64,000 nucleotides of DNA. It comes from Verrucomicrobiaceae bacterium (GTDB taxonomy: Bacteria > Verrucomicrobiota > Verrucomicrobiia > Verrucomicrobiales > Verrucomicrobiaceae). Of this stretch, positions 27,198 through 35,414 are shown piece after piece. The notes beneath the pieces were generated by a model. The model was not told the DNA's origin. It did not search any database and saw nothing but the letters and a program-made list of their open reading frames with translations. The position numbers and the translations under genes are program-made. The DNA lies in NCBI GenBank assembly GCA_016713245.1, contig JADJPM010000004.1, positions 2,232,001 to 2,296,000 on the forward strand, written 5' to 3'. How positions within the stretch are numbered: position 1 is the first letter of the stretch; each line of letters begins with the position of its first letter.

Positions 27198-27831
27198 CCG
27201 CGATACGGATTTTGCGATCCTAGCGGATGAAACAAACCTCACCCATCTGAGATCGGCGATCCATGCACTCCAAGCGGAGGTGATCGCCGTGCCGCCTTTT
27301 TCCATGCAGCACCTTCTGGATGGTCACGCCGTTCATTTTCGCTGCCAGCACCCTGAGGCCAAAGGCATGCGAGTGGATGTGATGGCCCGAATGCGTGGTG
27401 TGGCTGACTTCCATGCTCTTTGGGAACGCCGCACGACACTGGAGGGGGCTGACGGTACCATTTATGATCTCATGTCTCTGCCGGACCTCGTGCAGGCCAA
27501 GAAGACCCAGCGTGACAAGGACTGGCCGATGATCCGGCGGCTGATCGAAGCGGATCATGCGGCCTGTCAAAATGCTCCCACCTCATCTCAGGTGCGTTTT
27601 TGGCTGGCTGAGGCCCGCACGCCTGAACTCCTCATCGAACTGGCTCATCAATACCGCGAAGAGGTCCAATCCGTCTCCAGCCGGCCTGCGGTTGCCGCAG
27701 CCCTTCTTGGCCATGAATCGCAAGTGCAGACGGCCCTCGAGGATGAAGAGCGTGCTGAGCGATTGGCCGACAAAGCCTACTGGGAGCCTTTGAAGCGTGA
27801 GCTAGAGCAGCTCCGGCGTGCTTCCCATTGA
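27088..27831 (+). CDS. nucleotidyltransferase-fold protein (MNT/AbiEii-like)
   Basis: A 247-residue cytoplasmic protein with a polymerase-beta-like nucleotidyltransferase core: LLMGGQACVFYGGAEFSRDT then DFAIL (about 21-45) gives the GG...D-x-D pattern, and a later Asp (MRVDVMAR, about 97) completes the metal triad. The remainder is helical. The TTG start at 27088 is supported by an AAGGAGG ribosome-binding site at 27077-27083. It may be the enzyme half of a nucleotidyltransferase toxin-antitoxin or resistance system with the small ORF before it. The IS1182-type element begins 10 nt after its stop. Confidence 0.65.
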   Translation: MIPNPIHKVLSTFQNCKVRALLMGGQACVFYGGAEFSRDTDFAILADETNLTHLRSAIHALQAEVIAVPPFSMQHLLDGHAVHFRCQHPEAKGMRVDVMARMRGVADFHALWERRTTLEGADGTIYDLMSLPDLVQAKKTQRDKDWPMIRRLIEADHAACQNAPTSSQVRFWLAEARTPELLIELAHQYREEVQSVSSRPAVAAALLGHESQVQTALEDEERAERLADKAYWEPLKRELEQLRRASH

Positions 27832-27840
27832 GGCAACGTC

Positions 27841-29485
27841 CTAGCAGCCTGTCGGACTTTGCCAAGGCACGAAGCGGATGCTAAAAGCAGCGCATGGCAG
27901 CCCGCTTTGTGAACATCGACCGCGACACTCCCATGCTCATGCCCCCGGACATGCGCGATTGGGTCGATGGCAAACACCTCGTCCACTTCATCCTCGACGC
28001 CGTGAGCCTACTCGATCTGAGCACTGCGCATATCAACCATCGCGGCAGCGGCGACGCGCAGTACCCTCCTGCCACCATGCTCGCGCTGCTCATCTACAGC
28101 TACGCCACTGGCACCTTCAGCAGCCGTCAAATCGAGCGCAGCACTTATGAAAGCGTGCCCGTGCGCTACCTCTGCGCGAGCACCCATCCCGATCACGACT
28201 CCATCTGCGCCTTCCGCGTGCAAAATGGCGACCTGCTCGCCAAGAACTTCCACCAAGTCCTCGAGCTGGCCGCACGCGCCAAGCTGCTCAAAGTCGGCAA
28301 TATCACCCTAGCGGTGGACGGCACCAAGATCCTCGCCAATGCCAGCAAGCACAGCGCCGTGAGCTACGGCCACGCTGCCGAGCAGATGCGTCTGCTGGAA
28401 GAAGAGATCGCCACGCTCATCGCACGCGCCGCCGATACCGACAGCGCCCCGTTGCGTGACGGCCTGAGCATTCCTGCCGAGATCGAGCGTCGGCAAGACC
28501 GGCTCGAAAAGCTCAAAGCAGCCGCCTCCGTCATGCGCGAACGGGCCAAAGAACGCCACGCTGCGGAGCAGGCCGAGTATGCAGCCAAGCTGCGTGCCCA
28601 CGAAGAGCGCATCCGAGCAGCCAAAGAGCGCAACGGCGGCAAACGCCCACGAGGAGGCAAAGCGCCCAAGCCACCGCAGGAAGGCCCTGAGCCGAGCGAC
28701 CAGTTCAACTTCACCGACTCCGAGAGCCGCATCATGAAAGCAGGCAGTGGTCAGCACTTTGAGCAATCCTACAACGCGCAGGCCGGTGTCGAAGTGGAGA
28801 GTCGGCTCATCATCGCCGGGCAGGTCGTCGATGCACCCAACGACAAGCAAGAACTCACCCCCACACTGGGCACACTCGATCTGGTGATCGAAAGCGTCAG
28901 CCAAGTGCTCATCGACAGCGGTTTTTATAGCGAAGCCGCCGTCAAAGGCGTGGAGAGCAGTGAAAGCGGAGCGCTCAGCGGAGTCGAGGTGCTCGCCGCC
29001 ACAGAGCGGCACAAGCACACGCGACGCATCGCTGATTTGGAGATCAAAGCAGAGCCAGCAGAACTGCCGCCAGAGGCACCGTTCATCGAGCAAATGAAGA
29101 GGCGCTTGCAAACCAGCGCCGGGCGTAAAGCCTACGATTTGCGCAAAAGCACCATCGAACCAGTGTTCGGCATCATCAAAGAAGCGCTGGGGTTCAGGCG
29201 GTTTAGCCTGAGAGGGCTCAAGAAAGTGAACCTGGAATGGAAGCTGGTGAGCCTGAGCTACAACCTCAAGCGCCTCTTCCACCTGGGAGCCGAGCTGCAA
29301 AGCGTCTAAAAAGCACAGGGGAGGCATACAAACCGCGTCAACGAGCAGTCGGAAGCAAAAAACGACCCACCAACGGGCCACGAGCGACCGGACCAGTGCA
29401 CAGTCCAGATGAACCCAAAGCCGCCACCACCGCCCGCCACGCTGGGGATGCCATCAGCGTTGATCTAAGTCCGACAGGCTGCTAG
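27841..29485 (+). mobile_element. IS1182-family insertion sequence
   Basis: A 1645-bp element bounded by perfect 19-bp inverted repeats, CTAGCAGCCTGTCGGACTT at 27841-27859 and its complement at 29467-29485. The terminal CTAG on each side may be the duplicated or palindromic target. It carries a single intact transposase gene. The right-hand CTAG supplies the stop codon of the convergent potA gene, so the insertion left potA intact. The element looks complete and recent. Confidence 0.85.
27894..29309 (+). CDS. IS1182-family transposase
   Basis: A 471-residue DDE transposase. The N-terminal MLMPPDMRDWVDGKHLVHFI and the segment LAVDGTKILANASKHSAVSY (catalytic Asp, about 138-158) are typical of the IS1182/IS5-like group. 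A coiled coil (about 160-245) follows, then the second Asp region (IDSGFYSE, about 342-349) and the C-terminal catalytic Glu in RKSTIEPVFGIIKEALGFRR (about 418-437). The reading frame is uninterrupted and ends within the element, consistent with an active copy. Confidence 0.9.
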   Translation: MAARFVNIDRDTPMLMPPDMRDWVDGKHLVHFILDAVSLLDLSTAHINHRGSGDAQYPPATMLALLIYSYATGTFSSRQIERSTYESVPVRYLCASTHPDHDSICAFRVQNGDLLAKNFHQVLELAARAKLLKVGNITLAVDGTKILANASKHSAVSYGHAAEQMRLLEEEIATLIARAADTDSAPLRDGLSIPAEIERRQDRLEKLKAAASVMRERAKERHAAEQAEYAAKLRAHEERIRAAKERNGGKRPRGGKAPKPPQEGPEPSDQFNFTDSESRIMKAGSGQHFEQSYNAQAGVEVESRLIIAGQVVDAPNDKQELTPTLGTLDLVIESVSQVLIDSGFYSEAAVKGVESSESGALSGVEVLAATERHKHTRRIADLEIKAEPAELPPEAPFIEQMKRRLQTSAGRKAYDLRKSTIEPVFGIIKEALGFRRFSLRGLKKVNLEWKLVSLSYNLKRLFHLGAELQSV

Positions 29486-30585
29486 CTGGTTTGCATGCTC
29501 ACCACCAGCGCCTCTTCCGGGTGGAAGCTCACAAAGACACGCTCACCACGCTTTGGCTGGCCGCCGGATGCGACGAAGCGGTTATTTGGCATCTGCACCA
29601 GCAAGGTCAAATCACCTGCGTGAACCACAAAGCGCAGGTGGGATCCAAAGTAGGCCACTTCCGCCACACTGGCGCCATAGGCATTCACCCGCTCGGAGGC
29701 ACCGGGACGCTCCCGGGTGAGCATCAGCTTCTCCGGTCGCACCATGACCCGCACCTCCTGGCCCATCGTGAGGGCTTCATGCGTGCGCACCATGGGATTG
29801 CCGATGCCTTCGCAGAAGACGCGGACGTAACCTTCATGCCGCACCTCCAGCACCTTGCCGGTGAAGAAATTCGCATCGCCCACAAAGCCAGCCACGAAAT
29901 CGGTTCGCGGTGTGTCGTAGAGTTTGGAAGGGGCGTCGATTTGCTCCACGCGACCCGCGTTCATCACGGCGATACGATCACTCAGGCTCATGGCCTCACC
30001 CTGATCATGGGTGACATAGATGAAGGTGGTGCCGACCTTTTCGTGAATGGCCCGCAGTTCCAGCAGCATGTGCTGGCGCAGTTTGAGATCGAGCGCGGCG
30101 AGCGGTTCATCGAGCAGCAGCACCTGCGGACGGTTCACCAGAGCGCGGGCAATGGCCACACGCTGACGCTGGCCGCCACTGAGCTGTGCGGGACGCTTCT
30201 TGGCATGCTCGGCGAGTTTGACGAGCTCCAGCATGGCCTTCACCTCCGTCTCGATTTCTTCGCGACCGCAGCCCGCCATCCTTAAACCAAACGCGATGTT
30301 CTCCACGACGCTGAGATGCGGAAAGAGGGCGTAGTTTTGAAACACCGTGTTTACCGGGCGGCGCTCCGGCGGGAGCTGCGTGATGTCTTTCCCATCCAGC
30401 ACGATGCGCCCGGCATCCGGCTGCTCGAAGCCAGCGAGCATGCGCAGTAGCGTGGTTTTTCCGCAACCACTTGGGCCTAGCAGCGAGAAAGCCTCACCAC
30501 GAGCAATCTCCAGCGAAACGCCATCCACGGCGCGATGGGCACCGAAGGCTTTGCTGACGTTTTCGATCTGGAGGAGTCCGTCCAT
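29482..30585 (-). CDS. potA: spermidine/putrescine-type ABC transporter ATP-binding protein
   Basis: A 367-residue importer ATPase with Walker A GPSGCGKTTLLR (about 37-48), LSGGQRQRVAIARALVNRP, Walker B VLLLDEPLAALD, H-loop YVTHDQ and a C-terminal TOBE regulatory domain (about 240-360). The length is normal for PotA/CysA-type importers. No permease or binding-protein genes are beside it, so it is an orphan here and may serve a transporter elsewhere. The stop codon TAG falls in the CTAG at the IS right end, so the insertion did not shorten the protein. Confidence 0.8.
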   Translation of the reverse strand: MDGLLQIENVSKAFGAHRAVDGVSLEIARGEAFSLLGPSGCGKTTLLRMLAGFEQPDAGRIVLDGKDITQLPPERRPVNTVFQNYALFPHLSVVENIAFGLRMAGCGREEIETEVKAMLELVKLAEHAKKRPAQLSGGQRQRVAIARALVNRPQVLLLDEPLAALDLKLRQHMLLELRAIHEKVGTTFIYVTHDQGEAMSLSDRIAVMNAGRVEQIDAPSKLYDTPRTDFVAGFVGDANFFTGKVLEVRHEGYVRVFCEGIGNPMVRTHEALTMGQEVRVMVRPEKLMLTRERPGASERVNAYGASVAEVAYFGSHLRFVVHAGDLTLLVQMPNNRFVASGGQPKRGERVFVSFHPEEALVVSMQTS

Positions 30586-30665
30586 GAGTGGGCAGAGTAA
30601 GATGAGATCAGGCCGCGTGGCAAGCCGCTTGCGGCTTTCGGCACACTTGGCAAAGTGACCGCCTC

Positions 30666-32766
30666 ATGCCCGCCCGCTTCAAGACACTCAAAGCCTTGGA
30701 AGAAACCACCACGAGCACTCTCAAGCTCGTGCGGGACAGCCATTTGAAGAGTGATTTTTATACAGCGACGCTTCAAAGCCACGGAAGAGACCGAGATCGA
30801 GGGCTTGCAAACCTTGTTCGCCCAACTCGCGGCGCTGAACAGCCCGCAGCTCCACCGCATCATCGAAGCAGGTGCGGATGAAAAAGGCTTCTTCATCCTC
30901 ACTCCCGCGCCACTGGAGGGCGTGACGCTGCCGGAGATGCTGCAGCGTGGCCCGCTCTCGGCGGAGGAGTTTGAAACCCTCGCCAGCCAGCTCCTGGATG
31001 CACTGGAGGTGGTTCACGATCAGGCCATCGTGCACGGCACGCTCACGCCGGAGTGCGTGCGGATCATTGGGACAAAGCCCGCCGAATGGCAGGTGCGTCT
31101 CGGCGGCTTTGGTATCGGTTTTGCCGCCAAGAGCACGGAGGAAGAGGATCAAATAGCGGCCTACCGCTGTGCCGCGCCGGAGCAGTGGCAGAAGTCCCCT
31201 GCCCGGCGTCGCACGGATATCTATTCGCTCGGTTGCGTGCTTTACGAGGCCCTCGCGGGTCGTCCGGCCTTTCAATCGCGTTCGTTGAAGGAACTGCGGG
31301 TGAAACACCTCGGCCATGATTTGCCTGACCTGGCCAAAGTGGCTCCGCATGTGCCGCGCTGGATGGCGGACTGGGTGATGAGCCTCATCATCACGGATGC
31401 CGAGGCACGCCCGCGAAAGGCAAGCGTGGCCCGCGAAACGTTTTCCATGCGTGAAGCAGCGCCCGCCGTTCCGATTCCGGCATCTGTTTCACCTGCCACG
31501 CCTCCCGTCTCCTCTCCAGTGATGCTGCCTGTGAGCCAACCCGCTCGAAATGCCACCGCGAGCACGATTCCCATTTCCGTCGGCCCGCAGATCGGGAAAC
31601 CGCCTGCGCCCCGAAAGCCCGCCGCGGCGCTGGCGGCTCCGAAACCGGCTGCGCGGCAGTTTTCCCAGCAGCCCGCCGCTCGGCCCATTTGGCAACGTCC
31701 CTTGGTTTGGGGCATCGCTGCAGCGGTGATCGTCGTGGGTTTGTGGACGATGATGGGCGGCTCCAAAACAGCTCCCAAGGACGCAGCAGGCTCCAGCACA
31801 TCGCTCGTGGACGTGCCGACGACGGATCCCGCTCAGCATAGGTTTCGTGAGCTTGGCAAGTGGCGTCAGCGTTTCGTGGAACCTGCCAGCACGCCTGCGC
31901 CCACGCTCCCAGCGGGCTTCACCAAACCCTGGGGCTACGAAAAGCTCGTCACCTGGCTGCGAGCGGATCTCGGCATCAACACCTTCGATGGCCGTGACTT
32001 TGATCAACCGGCGAAGGTCGGTGATGCGGTGGCCTTCTGGCATGATTTCGGGCCGGTCGGCAAAGACAACGCCTTAGCTGTCCTTCCTTGGGATAACGCC
32101 AAGAAGCGTGCCCGCCTCCAATGGCTGCAACCAACGGCCGAAAACCGCCCGCTGCGCACCGCGCGGCCCTTCATCGTCTTTGGAAAAGACGCCAAACCCG
32201 TCTCCACGATGAACTCACTCGGGTATGCCTCGGGCGAAGGGGTGCCCTTTGGTGATGCAGCGGTCACGGGAGTCACGCTGGTCGTCGTTTACTACCGGGA
32301 CAACAACCCGCCCCAAACCTTTGAGAGGGTGGCTCATGTGAATTTCAGCAATGGCTCCATCGCCCTCGTCACCGAAGCCAACGGCAAGGCCAACTTCATT
32401 ATCGGTGGGCCGTCCAGTGCCCCGCCTGAGCACCGCACCTCGTTAATCCTCGACACCCCGGATCGACTCGACATCACCGTGCCCACCTTAGCGATGGCCA
32501 CTTGGGCCAAGGACGGCCGCATCACCATCCGCATGAGCAACGCCCGAGGTGAGATCACCTCCGGCTCCGGCAGTAAGCCCATCCCCACCAAGAACCTCCA
32601 CAACATCACCCTCGCTGGTGATGGGTATTGGTCCTTCCGCGACCAAAACGACAACCCCGTGCCCTTCTACGGTGGCATCGCCGAACTGCGCCTCTACAAC
32701 CAAGCTCTCAGCGAGAGCGAGATGCAGGCTCTCGAAAAGGAACTCGCGGGCTATTACTTCCCTTGA
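30666..32766 (+). CDS. membrane pseudokinase with C-terminal lectin-like domain (apparent frameshift)
   Basis: The kinase fold starts at ATG 30666 in one frame (FKTLKALEETTTSTLKLVRD) and continues in another from about 30751 (VIFIQRRFKATEETEIEGL), which points to a single-base frameshift near 30747-30753. Otherwise the gene starts at GTG 30751. The kinase region (to about residue 265) lacks catalytic residues: HRDxKPxN is HGTLTPEC, DFG is GGFG and the VAIK lysine is missing. A Pro/Ala-rich linker, a membrane segment (WGIAAAVIVVGLWTMMG, about residue 348) and an extracytoplasmic LamG/concanavalin-like domain (about 445-695) follow. It probably senses or scaffolds rather than phosphorylates. 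Its end overlaps the convergent rarA by 13 nt. Confidence 0.65.
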
Positions 32767-34122
32767 TTGCCCGCTGCGGCCTCCCACTGCGCTCGCCAGT
32801 GATCGAGACGCTCCTTGATGCGGGCTTCGAGACCGTTCGCGGTGGGTTCATAATAGATGCTGCCACCTTCCAGGCATCGCTGCGGCACAAAACCACCCTC
32901 GTAGTCGTGCGGATAGAGATAGCCCTCGCCATTCCCGAACTGCTTGGCTCCCGCGTAATGCCCATCGCGCAGGTGTTTCGGCACCGGCAGCGTGCGACCT
33001 TCACGCACTTCCTTGAGCGCCTTATCAATGCCCAGGTAGGCGCGATTGCTCTTCGGTGCGGTGGCATTGTAAACAGCGGCGTGAGCCAGGATGATCCGCG
33101 CCTCCGGCATGCCGATGGCCTCCACGGCCTGCTGCGCCGCCACCGCCACCCGCAGTGCATTGCTATCCGCCATCCCCACATCCTCGCTCGCGGCGATCAC
33201 GATGCGTCGGGCGATGAAGCGGATCTCCTCACCGGCATGCAGCATCTTCGCCAGCCAGTACAGCGTGGCATCCGGATCACTCGCCCGCATGCTTTTGATG
33301 AAGGCGCTGATCGTGTCGTAATGCGCATCGCCATCGCCATCATAGACGACGGTCTTTTGCTGCATGCTCTCTTCCGCAGCCGCCAAGGTGATGACAACCT
33401 CCCCCTGCGCATCCGGCGTGGTGGTGAGCACCGCCAGCTCCAAAGCATTCAGACAGCGGCGTGCATCGCCATCCGCCACCGTGGCCAGATGAAGCCGCGC
33501 ATCGGCCTCAATGCGCACGTTTTGCCCGCCGAGACCGCGTTCCGAATCGTTCAACGCACGATCGACGAGTCCTTCGAGATCGGCGATGCCGAGCGGCTCC
33601 AGTTGAAACACCTGCGAACGGCTCACCAGCGGGCTGTTGACGTAAAAAGAAGGGATTGTGCGTCGTCGCCCCGATGAAGCGCACCGTGCCGCGCTCGAGG
33701 TGCGGCAGCAGCACGTCCTGCTGCGCTTTGTTGAAGCGGTGGATTTCGTCCACAAACAGGATCGTCGTCTTGTCATAGAGGCGGGTGTGCTGCTGCGCAT
33801 GCTCCGCCTCACGGCGGATGTCCGCCACGCTGCTCTCCACACCGCTCAGCGTGATGAACCGCGACTTCGTCTCCTGCGAAATGATGTGCGCCAGCGTCGT
33901 CTTTCCCACCCCTGGCGGCCCATATAAAATGATCGACGAAAAGCGGTCCGCCTGCACCGCACGGCGCAGCAGCTTCCCCTCAGCCAGGATGTGCTGCTGA
34001 CCGCCATACTCCTCCAGCGTGCGCGGCCGCATGCGCGAGGCCAGCGGCGCCGCCTTGGCATGCGTCACCCCCGCCGCGCGGGGCGGTTCGGTTGTCGGCT
34101 GCTGGAAAAAGTCATCACTCAT
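32754..34122 (-). CDS. rarA: replication-associated recombination ATPase RarA/MgsA, split by a homopolymer frameshift
   Basis: A clamp-loader-like AAA+ ATPase that acts at stalled replication forks. The N-terminal part (start 34122, MSDDFFQQP) has Walker A YGPPGVGKTTLAH, Walker B ILFVDEIHRFN and FIGATTHNP. The rest continues in another frame from FYVNSPLVSRSQVFQLEPLG to the C-terminus, including the tetramerisation region DPDATLYWLAKMLHAGE and AIYLYP-like segment EGYLYPHDYEGG. The switch falls in a five-A run at 33644-33648 (plus strand); one A fewer restores a single frame of about 450 residues. It may be a sequencing error in a house-keeping gene, or a real pseudogene. Confidence 0.85.
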
Positions 34123-34173
34123 CTGCCACGCAGGCCTTGCCGAGTATTTGCCGCTTTGCACTTCGATTTTGCC
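34120..34173. repeat. 54-bp interspersed repeat, copy 1
   Basis: It begins CATCTGCCACGCAGGCCTTG and ends CACTTCGATTTTGCC. A copy with a few mismatches is at 41974-42027 in the same orientation. Here it directly precedes the rarA start (minus strand). Confidence 0.6.
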
Positions 34174-34197
34174 AGGTAAGGCCGAAGGAGACACGAT

Positions 34198-35073
34198 CTA
34201 CTTCCCCAGCCGCTCGAGCACGGTGACGATGGCCCGCTGGCGGTTGTCCACATCGAGCTTTTTGAAAATGTGCTCCACATGGCGGTTCACGGTGTGGACG
34301 GTGACGGCGAGGATGAGGGCGATTTCGGGATTGGTTTTGCCTTCGGTGATCCAGAGCATGACCTCGGCCTCGCGGGCACTGAGACCGAGAGCTTGGAGGC
34401 GGGCGGCGTGGGCCTGGACGGACTCCTCCCGCACGAGCAGGAAGCAGCGGCCCTCCCGACGGCGACAGAGGGTGACGATGACGCGGCGGTCGGCTTCGAG
34501 CAGCTCCAGTGCTGCACCTTCGGGCCGACTGTGGGCGGTCTGGCGCTCCAACCACTGACGCACGGCGGCGGGGAGCAGGGTGTGCGCGGCAGACTGGGAA
34601 CGTTCGAGTGTCTTGCCAAAAAACCAGCGTGCGGCCTGATCTCCCTCCAAAATGACGCCATCGGCTGTGGCGACGATCAGTTCACAGATGATGGGGCCTT
34701 GCGCGGCGTCGGTCTGCGCCTCCTGGCTCACGAGAGTGGTGGCACCGGGCAGCGTGGCGGCAGCACGCGGCGAGCTTTCAGTGGAGTGAAAGGCGAAGGT
34801 TTCCGTGCCGATGCGCAGCTCATCCGCGTGGTGCAGGCGGCGGGCGTGGTGGAGGCGGATGCCATTGAGAAGGATGCCGTTGCGACTGCCCATGTCGGTG
34901 ATCCACCAGTCCTGGCCTTGGGCGAAGAGCATGGCGTGGCGGCGGGAGGTTTCGCTGTTTTCGAGGACGACGTCATTGTCTGCCGCACGCCCGATGAGGA
35001 AGGGCTGGGTGAGCGGGATGCGCCGTTGCTGCCAAAGCAAAAAGTGCGGCGGTGCAATGAGGGTGTCGGGCAT
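34198..35073 (-). CDS. FHA-domain LuxR-type transcriptional regulator
   Basis: A 291-residue protein. An N-terminal FHA domain (about 14-95) has FLIGRAADNDVVLENSETSRRH and MGSRNGILLNG, a phospho-threonine-binding fold. A PAS-like middle part (about 115-215) is followed by a C-terminal LuxR-type helix-turn-helix (about 228-290; LSAREAEVMLWITEGKTNPEIA). The FHA domain suggests control by a Ser/Thr kinase, and a kinase gene is divergent from it at 35415. An 18-bp palindrome lies about 55 nt before the start and recurs before two further genes downstream, so the protein may bind it and regulate itself (inference). Alternative start ATG 35082. Confidence 0.8.
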   Translation of the reverse strand: MPDTLIAPPHFLLWQQRRIPLTQPFLIGRAADNDVVLENSETSRRHAMLFAQGQDWWITDMGSRNGILLNGIRLHHARRLHHADELRIGTETFAFHSTESSPRAAATLPGATTLVSQEAQTDAAQGPIICELIVATADGVILEGDQAARWFFGKTLERSQSAAHTLLPAAVRQWLERQTAHSRPEGAALELLEADRRVIVTLCRRREGRCFLLVREESVQAHAARLQALGLSAREAEVMLWITEGKTNPEIALILAVTVHTVNRHVEHIFKKLDVDNRQRAIVTVLERLGK

Positions 35074-35126
35074 GCGGCGCATGGTGCCCGCTGCGGCTGC
35101 GGGCGCAATCCGCAGTTCGGCGGCGG

Positions 35127-35148
35127 GTATTGGCAGGACTGCCAATAC
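35127..35148. promoter_or_regulatory. perfect palindromic operator, site 1 of 3
   Basis: Arms GTATTGGCAG and CTGCCAATAC around a 2-bp centre; the core reads ATTGGCAGTCCTGCCAAT on the minus strand, identical to the cores at 38319 and 39788. It lies 54 nt upstream of the FHA-LuxR gene (minus) and faces the kinase gene on the plus strand. Size and symmetry suit a LuxR-type dimer. Confidence 0.6.
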
Positions 35149-35188
35149 GAGTGCTCGACGCCTAAACACAAATGGAACACCCAAATCC

Positions 35189-35354
35189 CGCGCCAGCGTC
35201 GTGGAGTGCGTGTGGCAAGCCTTGGCGCGACACCGCTGTGGCGAGCCGGACGGTGATCTTTGGCCTCACCACCTTCTTCCAGCGCTCGACAGCGGTGTCG
35301 CCGATGCAAGGTGCCCCTTGCATCTCAGCCACCGCACTCCACGACGCTGGCGCG
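35189..35354. repeat. 166-bp palindromic element upstream of the kinase gene
   Basis: The left arm CGCGCCAGCGTCGTGGAGTG (35189-35208) is repeated in inverse at 35335-35354. Inner inverted segments, such as GACACCGCTGT near 35229 with ACAGCGGTGTC near 35290 and GATGCAAG with CTTGCATC near 35310, extend the pairing. The spacer between the divergent regulator and kinase genes (35074-35414, 341 bp) holds only this and the operator. It could be a MITE/REP-type element or a structured leader. Confidence 0.6.
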
Positions 35355-35414
35355 AAGGGAGGCCACTCCAATTTTTAAGTGACAGGCGCTTGGGGGCCTG
35401 CGAAATGCAGCTCG

